The notes beneath the pieces are model-generated. The model was not told the DNA's origin. It did no database searches and saw nothing but the letters and a program-made list of their open reading frames with translations. Source: Caulobacter flavus (GTDB lineage Bacteria; Pseudomonadota; Alphaproteobacteria; Caulobacterales; Caulobacteraceae). Taken from it: 64,000 bases of DNA. The stretch spans positions 3,198,001-3,262,000 of the forward strand of contig NZ_CP026100.1 of assembly GCF_003722335.1 (NCBI RefSeq), given 5' to 3'. The position numbers and the translations under genes were made by a program. Within the stretch, counting starts at the first letter, position 1. Every line of letters begins with the position of its first letter. Of the stretch, positions 1 to 8,056 are shown in pieces.

Positions 1-216
1 GTAGCGCGGATCGCCCAGCGCGCCGTGACCGGTCAGCCGGGCCATCTGGCTTTCCAGCGCCTGTCGTTCGGCCATCAGCCGCGCCAGGTTCGGCGACAGG
101 GCGGCCGGATCGGCGCCCGCCGGCGGGCCGACGGACGGGGCGGGGGCCGCGCGGGCCGGCGTCGGCGTCGGCGCCTTGGCGCGACGCAGCGCGTCCTTCC
201 AGGGCGGATCGCTCAT
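1..216 (-). CDS. Partial hypothetical protein, N-terminal 72 residues
   Basis: The ATG at 216 overlaps the TGA of the preceding gene (ATGA), and the frame stays open to the left edge, so only the first 72 residues are visible. They start MSDPPWKDALRRAKAP, followed by a Pro/Ala/Thr-rich linker and then a segment with helical character (NLARLMAERQALESQMARL). There is no signal peptide or recognised domain in the visible part. It is the last visible member of the minus-strand operon that begins near 5506, and translational coupling suggests it belongs to the same system. The Pro/Thr-rich stretch resembles the tails of two proteins encoded upstream (2054-3850 and 1569-2057). Function unknown; the body of the gene lies outside the window. 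Confidence 0.6.
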   Translation of the reverse strand, partial: MSDPPWKDALRRAKAPTPTPARAAPAPSVGPPAGADPAALSPNLARLMAERQALESQMARLTGHGALGDPRY

Positions 217-773
217 CCGTTGTCGGGTTCCTTGGGCGGCGCGCGTCGCTGCTCGATCAGGGCGCGGACACGCTCTTCGAACAGCGCCGGCGGCGGGATC
301 GGCACCACCTTCGTGCGCATCAGGCTCGAGCCCTCGGCGCTGTACTGATACTTGGCCGCATAGCTGGCGCTGACGCTGCTGGCGCTGACCGCGCCGCCGC
401 CGCCGAACGGCGTCCAGAAGCCGCCGGCCTTGACCGTCGTGGCGCTGCTGCTGCGCTTGATCTCGGTCTCCGACTTGAACGAGATCGACATCTTCAGCTC
501 GATGACGGTGTCGACGAACTGGTAGAAGGTCGGCGTGAAGCCGAGCTCCAACAGGCTGTACTCCTGGCCGTCGCCGAACTTGACGAGATAGCTCTTCGAC
601 TTGGCCCCTTCGCCCTCCTGCTCCTCGTCGGCGTCTTCGTCGTAGCCGGCCATCATCCGCGCGATGCGGAGCGAAACCAGGTCGAGTTGGAGCTGGGCGG
701 TGGCGATGCCCACGCCCAGGCGCTGCACCATCTCCGGGAAGGGGACGGCGAGCAGTTCTGTGCCCACGCTCAT
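213..773 (-). CDS. Hypothetical protein, paralogue 4 of the tandem ELL/PTFY family
   Basis: A 186-residue soluble protein with no signal peptide. The GGAGG just upstream of the ATG supports the start. It has three landmarks shared with the next two upstream genes. The first is an N-terminal helix (ELLAVPFPEMVQRL then IATAQLQLD). The second is a central beta motif (LLELGFTPTFYQFVDTVIE, around residues 74-92). The third is a C-terminal motif (YSAEGSSLMRTKVVPIPPP) followed by a charged helix. An acidic insert (DEDADEEQEGEG) lies between the first two. The layout, with a helix containing a conserved Ala-Gln pair and then amphipathic strands, loosely recalls the DUF2589 type of protein, but this is inference. 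It is 21 bp downstream of its closest paralogue, in one operon. No function can be assigned. Confidence 0.75.
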   Translation of the reverse strand: MSVGTELLAVPFPEMVQRLGVGIATAQLQLDLVSLRIARMMAGYDEDADEEQEGEGAKSKSYLVKFGDGQEYSLLELGFTPTFYQFVDTVIELKMSISFKSETEIKRSSSATTVKAGGFWTPFGGGGAVSASSVSASYAAKYQYSAEGSSLMRTKVVPIPPPALFEERVRALIEQRRAPPKEPDNG

Positions 774-794
774 GGCGCGTCCTCCGTCCGGGGG

Positions 795-1556
795 TTAGTC
801 GTCTTTCTTCTCTTCCTTGCCCAGCTTGATATCGAGCAGGCGGCGACGGCGCTCGACCTCCTCGTCGAGCTGGCGACGGATGCGCTCTTCCAGGATCGCC
901 GGCTGGGGGATCGGCACCAGCTTGGTGCGCAGCAGGCTCGAGCCCTCGGCCGAGTAGCTGTATTTCGACGAGTAGGTGGCGTCGACCTGGCTGGTCGAGA
1001 CCTGGTTGGAACTGCTGCTTCCGACGCGGCCGCGGAACAGGCTCCAGCCGAAGCTCGAGCCCTTGGTCGTCACCTGGTTGGTATTGCGCGAGGTGCGGGT
1101 CGACTCGCTGCTCCGGGTGATCTTGATGGCGATCTTCACCTCGATGATCGTGTCGACGAACTGGTAGAAGGTCGGCGAGAAGCCCAGTTCCAGCATCGAC
1201 AGCCGCGTCGGCACGCGGATGAGCGTCTTGGGGTCTTCCTTGTTCTTGGCGAGCTCGGCCTTCTGGGCCTCGACCACCTTGACCAGCGCGGCCGTGTCGC
1301 CGCCCGAGATCGCGTTGTCGGCCTCGATGTAGGCCAGGGCGTCCGAGGGGGTCATCAGGTCGTAGCCGAAGAAGATCCGGCTGTCGTCGAAGGTGGTGTT
1401 GCCCTCGTCGTCGGTGACGGCCTGCAGGCCGCCCATCATCTCGGCCACCTCGATGCTGTTGGCGTCGAGCTTGATCTGGCCCTCGGCGATGGCGAAGGCC
1501 ATCTGGCGGATCATGTCCCCCATGGGGACGTTCAGAAGTTCTCTCCCGATCGACAT
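795..1556 (-). CDS. Hypothetical protein, paralogue 3 of the tandem ELL/PTFY family
   Basis: A 253-residue protein starting at an ATG preceded by AAGGA. It is nearly collinear with the 186-residue neighbour: N-terminal RELLNVPMGDMIRQM and LDANSIEVAEMM, central LELGFSPTFYQFVDTIIEVK, and C-terminal YSAEGSSLLRTKLVPIPQP followed by a basic/acidic helix ending in KKDD. Between the first helix and the central strand it has an extra segment of about 60 residues. After the central motif comes a Ser/Thr/Arg-rich stretch (SSESTRTSRNTNQ). No signal peptide, transmembrane segment or catalytic motif is visible. It is presumably a structural or binding protein made in stoichiometry with its paralogues. No family name can be given from sequence alone. 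Confidence 0.75.
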   Translation of the reverse strand: MSIGRELLNVPMGDMIRQMAFAIAEGQIKLDANSIEVAEMMGGLQAVTDDEGNTTFDDSRIFFGYDLMTPSDALAYIEADNAISGGDTAALVKVVEAQKAELAKNKEDPKTLIRVPTRLSMLELGFSPTFYQFVDTIIEVKIAIKITRSSESTRTSRNTNQVTTKGSSFGWSLFRGRVGSSSSNQVSTSQVDATYSSKYSYSAEGSSLLRTKLVPIPQPAILEERIRRQLDEEVERRRRLLDIKLGKEEKKDD

Positions 1557-1568
1557 GTCTGGTCCTTC

Positions 1569-2057
1569 CTAGGGGGGCGGCGCGGGCGCCGGCGCGGGTG
1601 CGGGGTCGCTGATCTTGCGAAGCAGGGTTTCGAGATTTTCGGGCGGCGGCAGGCTGACCAGCCGGGCCGCGATCGAGCTCATGCCCTCGGCGCTGACCGA
1701 GAACTTGCGCGCGTAGCTGACGTTGACCGAGGCGGCGACCATGACGAAGCCGGCCTGGACGCCGACCGTCGCCCCGGCCGAGACGCCGAACTCGGTGCTC
1801 TCGGTCATGCTGAACGAGAGCTTGGCCTCCACCGTCGCCTCGGTGAAGCTGTAGAAGGTCGGCGTGAAGCCCAGCGAGATCAGGTTGTGCGTCTCGCCGC
1901 CCAGCTCGACCTCGGCCTCGGCCATGGCCTTGGCCGTCTCGATGCTGTTGCGGTCGAGCGCCGACTGCGCCTGGGCGATGGCGATGCCCAGCCGTTCGAT
2001 GATCTGCGGCAGCGGCGCGGAAAGCAGCTGCCGGGTGACGGACGCGGTCTCGCTCAT
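1569..2057 (-). CDS. Hypothetical protein, shortest paralogue of the tandem ELL/PTFY family
   Basis: A 162-residue protein that shows the family fold in its most compact form: QLLSAPLPQIIERLGIAIAQAQ, then LDRNSIETAKAM, ISLGFTPTFYSFTEATVEAK, a Gly/Val-rich beta segment, and SAEGMSSIAARLVSLPPPENLETLL. It ends in a Pro-Ala tail (PAPAPAPAPPP). Its start ATG overlaps the stop of the large upstream paralogue (ATGA) and has no Shine-Dalgarno of its own, so translation is probably coupled. No signal peptide is seen. Because it lacks insertions, it is the best reference for the minimal fold when comparing the others. Function unknown. Confidence 0.75.
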   Translation of the reverse strand: MSETASVTRQLLSAPLPQIIERLGIAIAQAQSALDRNSIETAKAMAEAEVELGGETHNLISLGFTPTFYSFTEATVEAKLSFSMTESTEFGVSAGATVGVQAGFVMVAASVNVSYARKFSVSAEGMSSIAARLVSLPPPENLETLLRKISDPAPAPAPAPPP

Positions 2058-3850
2058 GGGGTGGGCGTCGGCGTCGGGGTCGAGTCTTTGGCCTGCGCGA
2101 GGAAGGTCTTGATCTCGTCGAGGAACTCGACGGGCGCGGGCACGGCGACGATGCGGGCCGAGATGCTGCTGTTGCCGTTGATCGACTGCTCGAACTGCCG
2201 GCTGGTGCGGTAGTCGACCGACAGGCCCACGGCGACCGAGACCTTGGGCTTGTCGGCGCTGGCCGTCGGGGCGGCGGCGATCTTGTCGAGGGCCTTGGTG
2301 ACGCTGGCTCCGTCGGCCGCCGACAGGGCGATGTCGTTGGCCGACAGGGTGACGAGGTTGATGATCACCGCGTCCTTGGCGTCGGAGAAGCTGACCACGC
2401 CGCCCTTGCGCACGGCCCGGACGCCATGTGTGGCGCTGCCGGCGTTGACGTCACGCGCCAGGTTGAAGGCGTAGGCCTGGGGCGAGTTGGCGTCGAGCGT
2501 CGTCCCGCCGTCGCTGGCGGCCGTTCCGCTGATGGCGACCGAGGTTTCCGAGGCGCCGACCTTGACGGCCGTGCCGTCCACCGGAACCGCCGTGAAGTGG
2601 CGCACGATGATGAAGCCGTTGCCGCCGCCGGAGCTGGTCTTGTCGGGCGTCGGCGTGGCCTGCAGCTGCGTGCCGGCGGACTCGACCACGACCAGCAGGT
2701 CGTTGGAGTCGGCCAGCAGCACCTCGGCCCGGCGGAACTGCTGGTTGGCCACGTTGTCGACCGCGCCCTGGGCCTTCCAGCTGGCCTCGCCGCGGCTTTC
2801 CACCTTGCGGATCTGGCCGGGCGCGACGCCGTTGTCGCGCAGGAACTCGGCCACCTTGTTGGCGCGGTCCAGGCCCAGCTTCTGATTGTAGGGATCGGTG
2901 TCGACGCGGTCGGTGAAGCCGACGACGTCGACGGTGGCCCCGTTGGCCTTCAGGGCGCGGGCCACCAGGGTCAGTTCCTCGATGGCGGCCTGCTTCAGGT
3001 CGGACTTGCCGCTGTCGAACAGCGCCAGCCCCAGCGTGCCGCCGCCGACCGGAAGGTCGGACCCCACAGGGTCGCGCAGCAGCTTGGCCTTGAAGCCGCC
3101 CAGCGTGTTGATCTGGCTGGCGACGGCGCGGGCGTAGAGCAGATTGTTGGCCTTGGCGTCGACCTTGGTGCTCTTGCCCGCGGCCAGCACGAACTCTTCG
3201 CTGGTGTTGTTGGTCGGGGTCTCGACGATGCGGATGACGCCCAGGCTGGCCTCGGAGGCGGCGTAGAACGCCACGCTGGTGTCGGTCTTGATCGGGTTTT
3301 TGGCGGTGTCGGGCTCGAGCTTGAACGGCACCTTGGTGCGCTTGGCGCTGACGTAGGCGCGTTCAAACTTGCCCGTGGGCGTGCCCAGCTTCTTGGCCAG
3401 ATCCTCGGCGGCGGCCTCGACGTCGGCGCCGGTCGCGTCGGTCTTGGTCCCGTCGACGGTGACGCTGGCGGGCAGGCTCTTCAGCGTCACCTGGGCCTCG
3501 CGGGCGTTGGCGGGGGCCTGCGGGCCGCCCTGTCCGAAGCCGAAGTCCAGCTTGCCGCCGATGCCGAAGGCGCTGGCCTCGCCGACCTTCATGGTCAGCT
3601 GCATCGAGACCGACAGGTCGGCGTGCTGGTAGTGATAGAACGGCGGCGACAGCCCCAGCTGCAGCAGGCTCTTGCCGCCGAGGCCGGGACGCGGCTCGAC
3701 GTACTCGCCGACCTGGGCCAGGCTGTTGAGGTCGAGCGCCTTCTGGGCGTCGGCGATCGACAGGCCCATGGCCTTGATGAACTCGGCGACGCTGGCGTCG
3801 GCCAGGATCTGGCCGGGCGTCATCTTCTCGATGGGGTTCTCGTCAGCCAT
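2054..3850 (-). CDS. Large paralogue of the ELL/PTFY family with an inserted OmpA-like domain
   Basis: A 598-residue protein; GGAG seven bases before the ATG at 3850 supports the start. Residues about 1-100 match the first half of the small paralogues (MGLSIADAQKALDLNS, then LLQLGLSPPFYHY). Residues about 535-590 match their second half (VDYRTSRQFEQSI, then NSSISARIVAVPAPVEFL). Between them lies an insertion of about 430 residues. It includes an OmpA/peptidoglycan-binding-like domain at about 275-385, with LFDSGKSDLKQAAIEEL and GFTDRVDTDPYNQKLGLDRA, typical of that fold. It also contains Gly/Ser-rich beta-type sequence on both sides. The C-terminus is a Thr-Pro tail (TPTPTPTP). There is no signal peptide, which is odd for an OmpA-like domain. 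The start overlaps the end of the TPR gene by 8 bases. The function is unknown; attachment of an assembly to the wall is one possibility. Confidence 0.75.
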   Translation of the reverse strand: MADENPIEKMTPGQILADASVAEFIKAMGLSIADAQKALDLNSLAQVGEYVEPRPGLGGKSLLQLGLSPPFYHYQHADLSVSMQLTMKVGEASAFGIGGKLDFGFGQGGPQAPANAREAQVTLKSLPASVTVDGTKTDATGADVEAAAEDLAKKLGTPTGKFERAYVSAKRTKVPFKLEPDTAKNPIKTDTSVAFYAASEASLGVIRIVETPTNNTSEEFVLAAGKSTKVDAKANNLLYARAVASQINTLGGFKAKLLRDPVGSDLPVGGGTLGLALFDSGKSDLKQAAIEELTLVARALKANGATVDVVGFTDRVDTDPYNQKLGLDRANKVAEFLRDNGVAPGQIRKVESRGEASWKAQGAVDNVANQQFRRAEVLLADSNDLLVVVESAGTQLQATPTPDKTSSGGGNGFIIVRHFTAVPVDGTAVKVGASETSVAISGTAASDGGTTLDANSPQAYAFNLARDVNAGSATHGVRAVRKGGVVSFSDAKDAVIINLVTLSANDIALSAADGASVTKALDKIAAAPTASADKPKVSVAVGLSVDYRTSRQFEQSINGNSSISARIVAVPAPVEFLDEIKTFLAQAKDSTPTPTPTP

Positions 3851-4427
3851 TCATCGGCTCCTTGATCCGCGGCTCCTTGGGTCCCACTGGGGATTCACAG
3901 GCGCGTGCGCTGTCGACGGTGTCGGCGCGCACGGTCCAGTAGCCGTGCACGCGCTGGGCTTCGGACAGCCGGCCGGCGGGAACGCCGAGGCCGCGGGCGG
4001 TCCAGGTCAGGAGGCTGCGGGAAAGGGGCAGGGCCTCGTCGAGGGCGACGGCGGCCGTCAGGCTTTCGCGGGCGGCGGCCACGTCGCCGGCCTTGAGTTC
4101 GTTGACGCCCTTGCGTTCCAGCAGGCAGGCGCGGTCCCGGCGCTGGAAGTCGCTGGGCGTTCCGTCGCCCAGTTCCGTCGCGGCGCTGCTGGCGGCCTCG
4201 CCGGCCAGGATGGCGGCCTGCTCGTGGGCGCCGGTGCGCTCGAGGCTCTCCAGCACGCAGTGCAGGTAGTGGCGGGCGAAGATCTGCGGCGCGCGCACGC
4301 CGTGCGCCAGTCGCAGGGCTTCGCGATACTTGGCCATGGCCTGGTCGTGGCGGCCCTTCAGCGCCAGCACCTTGCCGGCCTCGGCGACGCCGGCGTGCAG
4401 GCGATGGATGTCGAGCGCGCCGGTCAT
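3843..4427 (-). CDS. TPR-like helical repeat protein
   Basis: A 194-residue protein starting MTGALDIHRLHAGVAEAG. The ATG at 4427 overlaps the TGA of the upstream gene (ATGA), which fixes the start more convincingly than longer readings of the frame. Helical pairs of TPR type are visible, such as GRHDQAMAKYREALRLA and AGDVAAARESLTAAVALDEALPL, each with the spacing of Ala/Gly and Tyr/Ala expected for tetratricopeptide repeats. No enzyme motif or export signal is seen. TPR proteins act as interaction scaffolds. Its place between the L7/L12-tail-like protein and the four paralogues suggests an assembly or chaperone role for the cluster's products, which is inference. Two cysteines occur but no metal motif. 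Confidence 0.65.
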   Translation of the reverse strand: MTGALDIHRLHAGVAEAGKVLALKGRHDQAMAKYREALRLAHGVRAPQIFARHYLHCVLESLERTGAHEQAAILAGEAASSAATELGDGTPSDFQRRDRACLLERKGVNELKAGDVAAARESLTAAVALDEALPLSRSLLTWTARGLGVPAGRLSEAQRVHGYWTVRADTVDSARACESPVGPKEPRIKEPMNG

Positions 4428-5506
4428 GCGCGGGCCTCGGAGAACAGCACCTCGGCGCCGGCCGCTTCCAGCCGATGGCGCAGCAGCCGCGCGCGGGGAC
4501 GGGGCATGAGGCCCGTGGTCAGCGGCGCGGGGCCGGGCAGGCCCAGCTCCGCCAGCGTCGCGGCGGGCGCCGACAGGACGTCGAGCGCCTGATACGAGAA
4601 AGTCTCCAGTTCTGCGCGTACCGTCAGGCCCGCCTCGGCGTAGGCGGCCAAGCGGCTTTCGAGCGCGTCGAAGGCGACGCCGGCCTCGACGGGCACGGGC
4701 AGGGCCCGGCGCAGCAGGTCGAAATCCTCGGCCGGCACGCCCGCCAGGGCCTCCAGCGCGGCGGCGCCTTCGGGCGGCGCGGCGACGAGCTCCAGGGAAA
4801 AGCGCAGGAAGGCCTGGTCGACGATCCGCACCTGTTCGGGGGCCTTGAGGCGCCGCCACAGCGCGTCGGCCTCGCTCCGGTCCAGATCGAAGACCGTGGC
4901 CGAGCCGCCGGGCGACAGGTCCGCGCCGGCCGGCAGCCTCTGGCGCAGGACGTTCACCTGCTGGTGCGACAGATCGCTGGCGAACAGGGCGAAGCGGGCC
5001 TGGTCCGGCCGGCTGGCGGTCAGCCGCACGGCGCCGGCCGGCAGGGACGTCTCCAGAGCGCGCACGGTCGCCTCGGTGACGGCGCCCAGGATCACCCCGG
5101 GCGGGGTCAGCAGAAGATCGAGGGCGGCCGCCGGATCCATGCCCAGGAAGCGCCCGAGCGTGGCGGCGACGGCGTCGGCGGCGTCGAGGTCGAGCAGTTC
5201 GGCGGCCAGGTCCATGGCCGGGGCGCGAGCGACGGGCCCGCCGGCCGGCGTCACCGACGCCTCGACGCCGAGGGTTCCGATCAGCGCGGCCAGACGGGCG
5301 GCGTCGGCCGCCGGCAGATTGGCCAGCAGCCGCGCGGGAGCGCGATAGAGGGCGTCGACCACCGTTTCGACCGGCAGTTCCAGGGCCTGGCTGAGCACCG
5401 AGGCCGCGCGGGGGGAAGCATGTCCGATGCTGGTGATCAGCAGGTCGGCGGCCTCAGGTTCGACGCTTGGGTACGCTACGCTGGGGAACACCGACGACTC
5501 GAGCAC
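4424..5506 (-). CDS. Hypothetical protein with ribosomal L7/L12 C-terminal-like repeats
   Basis: About 360 residues if started at the GTG at 5506, which has AGGGAGG at ideal spacing. An in-frame TTG at 5521 would add five residues but overlaps that ribosome-binding site. The protein is Ala/Leu-rich with no signal peptide. At least one segment reads like the C-terminal module of ribosomal protein L7/L12: VVDALYRAPARLLANLP, then AARLAALIGTLGVEASV. The protein's end shows a related pattern (RARLLRHRLEAAGAEVLFSEA), with a weaker copy around residues 110-165. This compact alpha/beta module is known for recruiting partner factors. It is the first gene of the operon, and a gap of about 150 bases upstream should hold the promoter. 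No function is recognised. Confidence 0.65.
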   Translation of the reverse strand: MLESSVFPSVAYPSVEPEAADLLITSIGHASPRAASVLSQALELPVETVVDALYRAPARLLANLPAADAARLAALIGTLGVEASVTPAGGPVARAPAMDLAAELLDLDAADAVAATLGRFLGMDPAAALDLLLTPPGVILGAVTEATVRALETSLPAGAVRLTASRPDQARFALFASDLSHQQVNVLRQRLPAGADLSPGGSATVFDLDRSEADALWRRLKAPEQVRIVDQAFLRFSLELVAAPPEGAAALEALAGVPAEDFDLLRRALPVPVEAGVAFDALESRLAAYAEAGLTVRAELETFSYQALDVLSAPAATLAELGLPGPAPLTTGLMPRPRARLLRHRLEAAGAEVLFSEARA

Positions 5507-5663
5507 CAACACCTCCCTCAAGGCTGGTTTCGACCGGGCGATCCACGCTCTAGTTGGCGTGGCGATGGACTCGTGTCAGAGTTGTATGGCTTTGTAAAGT
5601 TCTGAAATCTTGCACGTGGTGAATTCGCATCCAGTGCGATCGATCGCGTACGGACGATCGGGC

Positions 5664-6899
5664 CTAGCGCCTTGCCAGCAAGGCCCCCGCGCCGGCCAGG
5701 GCGGCCAGGACGGCCGCGGCGAACACCCCGCGCAGGTCGCCGCCGGACGACGCCACGGCGATGCCGAGCAGAGGGCCCAGCGCCTGGGAAGCGGCCACCG
5801 CTACGTTCATCAGTCCCAGGTCGCGGCCGTTGCGGGCGCTGTCGGGCAGCACCTCGGCCACGAGGGCCAGGTTGCTGGTCGAGTAGACGCCGTGGCCGAT
5901 CCCGAAGACGACCTGGGCGACCAGCGGGCCGGGCCATTGCGGAACCAGCAGCAGCAGCGCCACGCCGCAGGCGATCAGCACCGCGCCCGCGATGACCATG
6001 GGCCGCCGCCCCAGTCGATCGGACAGCGGGCCGCTGGCCGCGCCGGCCGCCAGCATGCCCAGGGTCGAGGCCGTCAGCAGCAGGCCGAAGGCCGCCTCGG
6101 GCGTCACGCCGGGCAGGCGGCTGGCCAGGTCGCCTCGATCCTTGAGGTAGAAGAACAGGTACAGCGTGTGCAGGGCCACGGCGGTCTCGACCAGCAGGCG
6201 CGAGGCGAACACCCTCTGGAACCGCCCGTCCCGGAAGGCGGTCAGCCGCAGGCTGGGCCAGGCGAGGGGCGCGCGGGCCGGCGCGGGCGGTTCGCGCAAG
6301 GTCAGGGCGAAGGGCAGGACGAGCAGGGCCGTCGCGGCCACGACCGCGGCGTAGCGGCTCGTCGCCGAGACCAGCAGGGCGCCCACGACCAGCGCCGTGA
6401 ACAGCTTGGAGGCGGGGAGGGCCAGGCCCGCCCAGGCCGCCGCCGCGCCCTTCTGGTGGTCGGGAACCAGGTCGGGCAGCACCGCGGCCAGCGGCGCGTA
6501 GAGGGCGTTGACCGCCAGTTGCAGCAGAACCACAGCGCCCAGCATCTGCCAGGGGGTCTGGGCCAGCCCGACCAGCGCCAGGCCCAGAGCCGTGGCGGCC
6601 CAGCCCCCGAGAATCCAGGGCCGCCGCCGGCCTAAGCGGCTGCGCGTGGCGTCGCTGAGCGCGCCGAAGGCGATGTGGGCGAGAGCTGCGGTGATCGCGC
6701 CGACGATCGAGATCTGGCTCAGCGTCAGGTCGCGGGCGTGCGGCGCCACCTCGGCCGCCTTCAGCGGCGCCAGCAGGGTCAGGAACGGGATGAAGGAGAC
6801 GAAGGCCCCGGCGTTGGCCAGGCCGTAACCCGCGAGGAAAAGTCGCGACCGCCCCGCTGCGGGTCCGGACACGGGAAATGGGCGGCCGCCTTGATCCAT
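5664..6899 (-). CDS. MFS transporter, GPH/SLC45-like sugar:proton symporter type
   Basis: A 411-residue inner-membrane protein with about twelve hydrophobic helices. The loop between helices 2 and 3 (about residues 79-94) reads GALSDATRSRLGRRRP. This is the signature loop of the sucrose/maltose and glycoside-pentoside-hexuronide symporters, so a sugar or oligosaccharide is the likely substrate. A second loop, SGPLSDRLGRRP, follows in the other half. It is divergent from the LacI-family regulator, with their start codons less than 100 bp apart, and it lies next to a TonB receptor and two glycosidases. It is therefore the likely inner-membrane step of the same pathway. The start at 6899 lacks a strong Shine-Dalgarno. 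Exact specificity cannot be read from the sequence. Confidence 0.85.
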   Translation of the reverse strand: MDQGGRPFPVSGPAAGRSRLFLAGYGLANAGAFVSFIPFLTLLAPLKAAEVAPHARDLTLSQISIVGAITAALAHIAFGALSDATRSRLGRRRPWILGGWAATALGLALVGLAQTPWQMLGAVVLLQLAVNALYAPLAAVLPDLVPDHQKGAAAAWAGLALPASKLFTALVVGALLVSATSRYAAVVAATALLVLPFALTLREPPAPARAPLAWPSLRLTAFRDGRFQRVFASRLLVETAVALHTLYLFFYLKDRGDLASRLPGVTPEAAFGLLLTASTLGMLAAGAASGPLSDRLGRRPMVIAGAVLIACGVALLLLVPQWPGPLVAQVVFGIGHGVYSTSNLALVAEVLPDSARNGRDLGLMNVAVAASQALGPLLGIAVASSGGDLRGVFAAAVLAALAGAGALLARR

Positions 6900-6996
6900 C
6901 CGTGGTTTATGCGATCAGGACAGCTTGCGGTCGAGCTATTGTCAGCCCGGGCGTTCGTCATCATCGTGTCGCCCCGCGTTCGGTTCGGAGAGTTCA

Positions 6997-8040
6997 TTGA
7001 CGGCAAGACGGCCCACCATCGACGACGTCGCACGCCTTTCGGGCGTCGCGCGGACGACGGTATCGCGGGTGCTCAACGACGGCCCCAATGTCCGCGACGA
7101 GGTGCGGGCGCGGGTTCTGGAGGCCGTCAAGGCGCTGGACTACAAGGTCAATCCGCAGGCCCGGTCGCTGGCCGGCGGCGGCAGCCGTCTGCTGGGCCTG
7201 GTGTTCGCCTCCGACCTCGAGAGCGAGCCCAACTCGTTCTACCACTCGGCCCTGGAGCTGGGCGCGCTGCGCGGCTGCCTGGAGCTGGGCTACCAGCTGG
7301 TCACCCGCCACATCCCGCTGCAGAGCGCCGACCGCGAGCAGCAGGTCTACGACCTGATCGCCACCCAGCGCTGCGAGGGACTGATCTTCACGCCGCCCTA
7401 TTCCGACGACGGGGCGCTGATCGCCGAAGTGCTGCGGCGCGGCTGCAAGGTGGTGTCGATCTCGCCGGGCGGGGCGGGCAGGGGCCTCGCCGACGGCGTC
7501 GGCATGGACGACGAGGCCGGCGGCTACGACATCGCCCGCCGGCTGATCGACCTGGGCCATCGCCGATTCGCCTTCATGGGCGGGATCGAGGGCCACTTGT
7601 CGGCCGATCGGCGCCTGGACGGCCTGATGCGGGCCCTCTCGGAAGCGGGTCTCGGCCAGGCCGACCTGATCCAGGTGCGCGGCGACTTCACCTTCCGGTC
7701 GGGGGTGGAGCTGACGCCGCGCCTGCTGGACGATCCGCTGCACCCGACGGCCCTGGTCTGCGCCAACGACGACATGGCGGCCGGCGCGCTTTCGGTGGTC
7801 CACGGCCGCGGCGTGAAAGTGCCCCAGGACCTTTCGGTGACAGGCTTCGACGACACGCCGGTGTCGGCGATCGTCTGGCCGCCGCTGACCACCGTGCACC
7901 AGCCGCTGAAGGACATGGGCCGTCGCGCCGTGGCCCTGCTGGCCAGCCGTCTGACGGGCGGCCGGGCAGAGGCCGAACCGGAGTTCGACTGCCTCGACCA
8001 CGCGGTGGTCGAACGGGGCACGGCCGCCTCCGCTCCCTGA
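6997..8040 (+). CDS. LacI-family transcriptional regulator
   Basis: A 347-residue regulator. The start chosen is the TTG at 6997, with GGAG six bases upstream, because the protein then begins at the DNA-binding domain as LacI proteins do. An in-frame ATG at 6925 would add 24 unrelated residues. The helix-turn-helix is at about residues 6-28 (TIDDVARLSGVARTTVSRVL), followed by the hinge (KVNPQARSLAGG). The remainder is a periplasmic-binding-protein-like sensor domain with the usual closing motifs (ALVCANDDMAAGAL, SVTGFDDTP). It faces the MFS transporter and precedes the TonB receptor, whose promoter region contains a perfect palindrome of LacI type. It probably represses both until a sugar is present. 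Confidence 0.9.
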   Translation: MTARRPTIDDVARLSGVARTTVSRVLNDGPNVRDEVRARVLEAVKALDYKVNPQARSLAGGGSRLLGLVFASDLESEPNSFYHSALELGALRGCLELGYQLVTRHIPLQSADREQQVYDLIATQRCEGLIFTPPYSDDGALIAEVLRRGCKVVSISPGGAGRGLADGVGMDDEAGGYDIARRLIDLGHRRFAFMGGIEGHLSADRRLDGLMRALSEAGLGQADLIQVRGDFTFRSGVELTPRLLDDPLHPTALVCANDDMAAGALSVVHGRGVKVPQDLSVTGFDDTPVSAIVWPPLTTVHQPLKDMGRRAVALLASRLTGGRAEAEPEFDCLDHAVVERGTAASAP

Positions 8041-8056
8041 TCGAACGTCGATCCCC

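Noticed and set aside
687..2213. A plus-strand frame of about 500 codons across the tandem paralogues
   Set aside because: Arg/Gly/Asp/His-rich mirror sequence; the minus-strand genes have ribosome-binding sites, shared motifs and coupled starts.
213..3850. The tandem paralogues as parts of a contractile tail, eCIS or phage
   Set aside because: No sheath, tube, baseplate, spike or AAA-ATPase signature is visible in the seven genes, so naming them as such would be unsupported.
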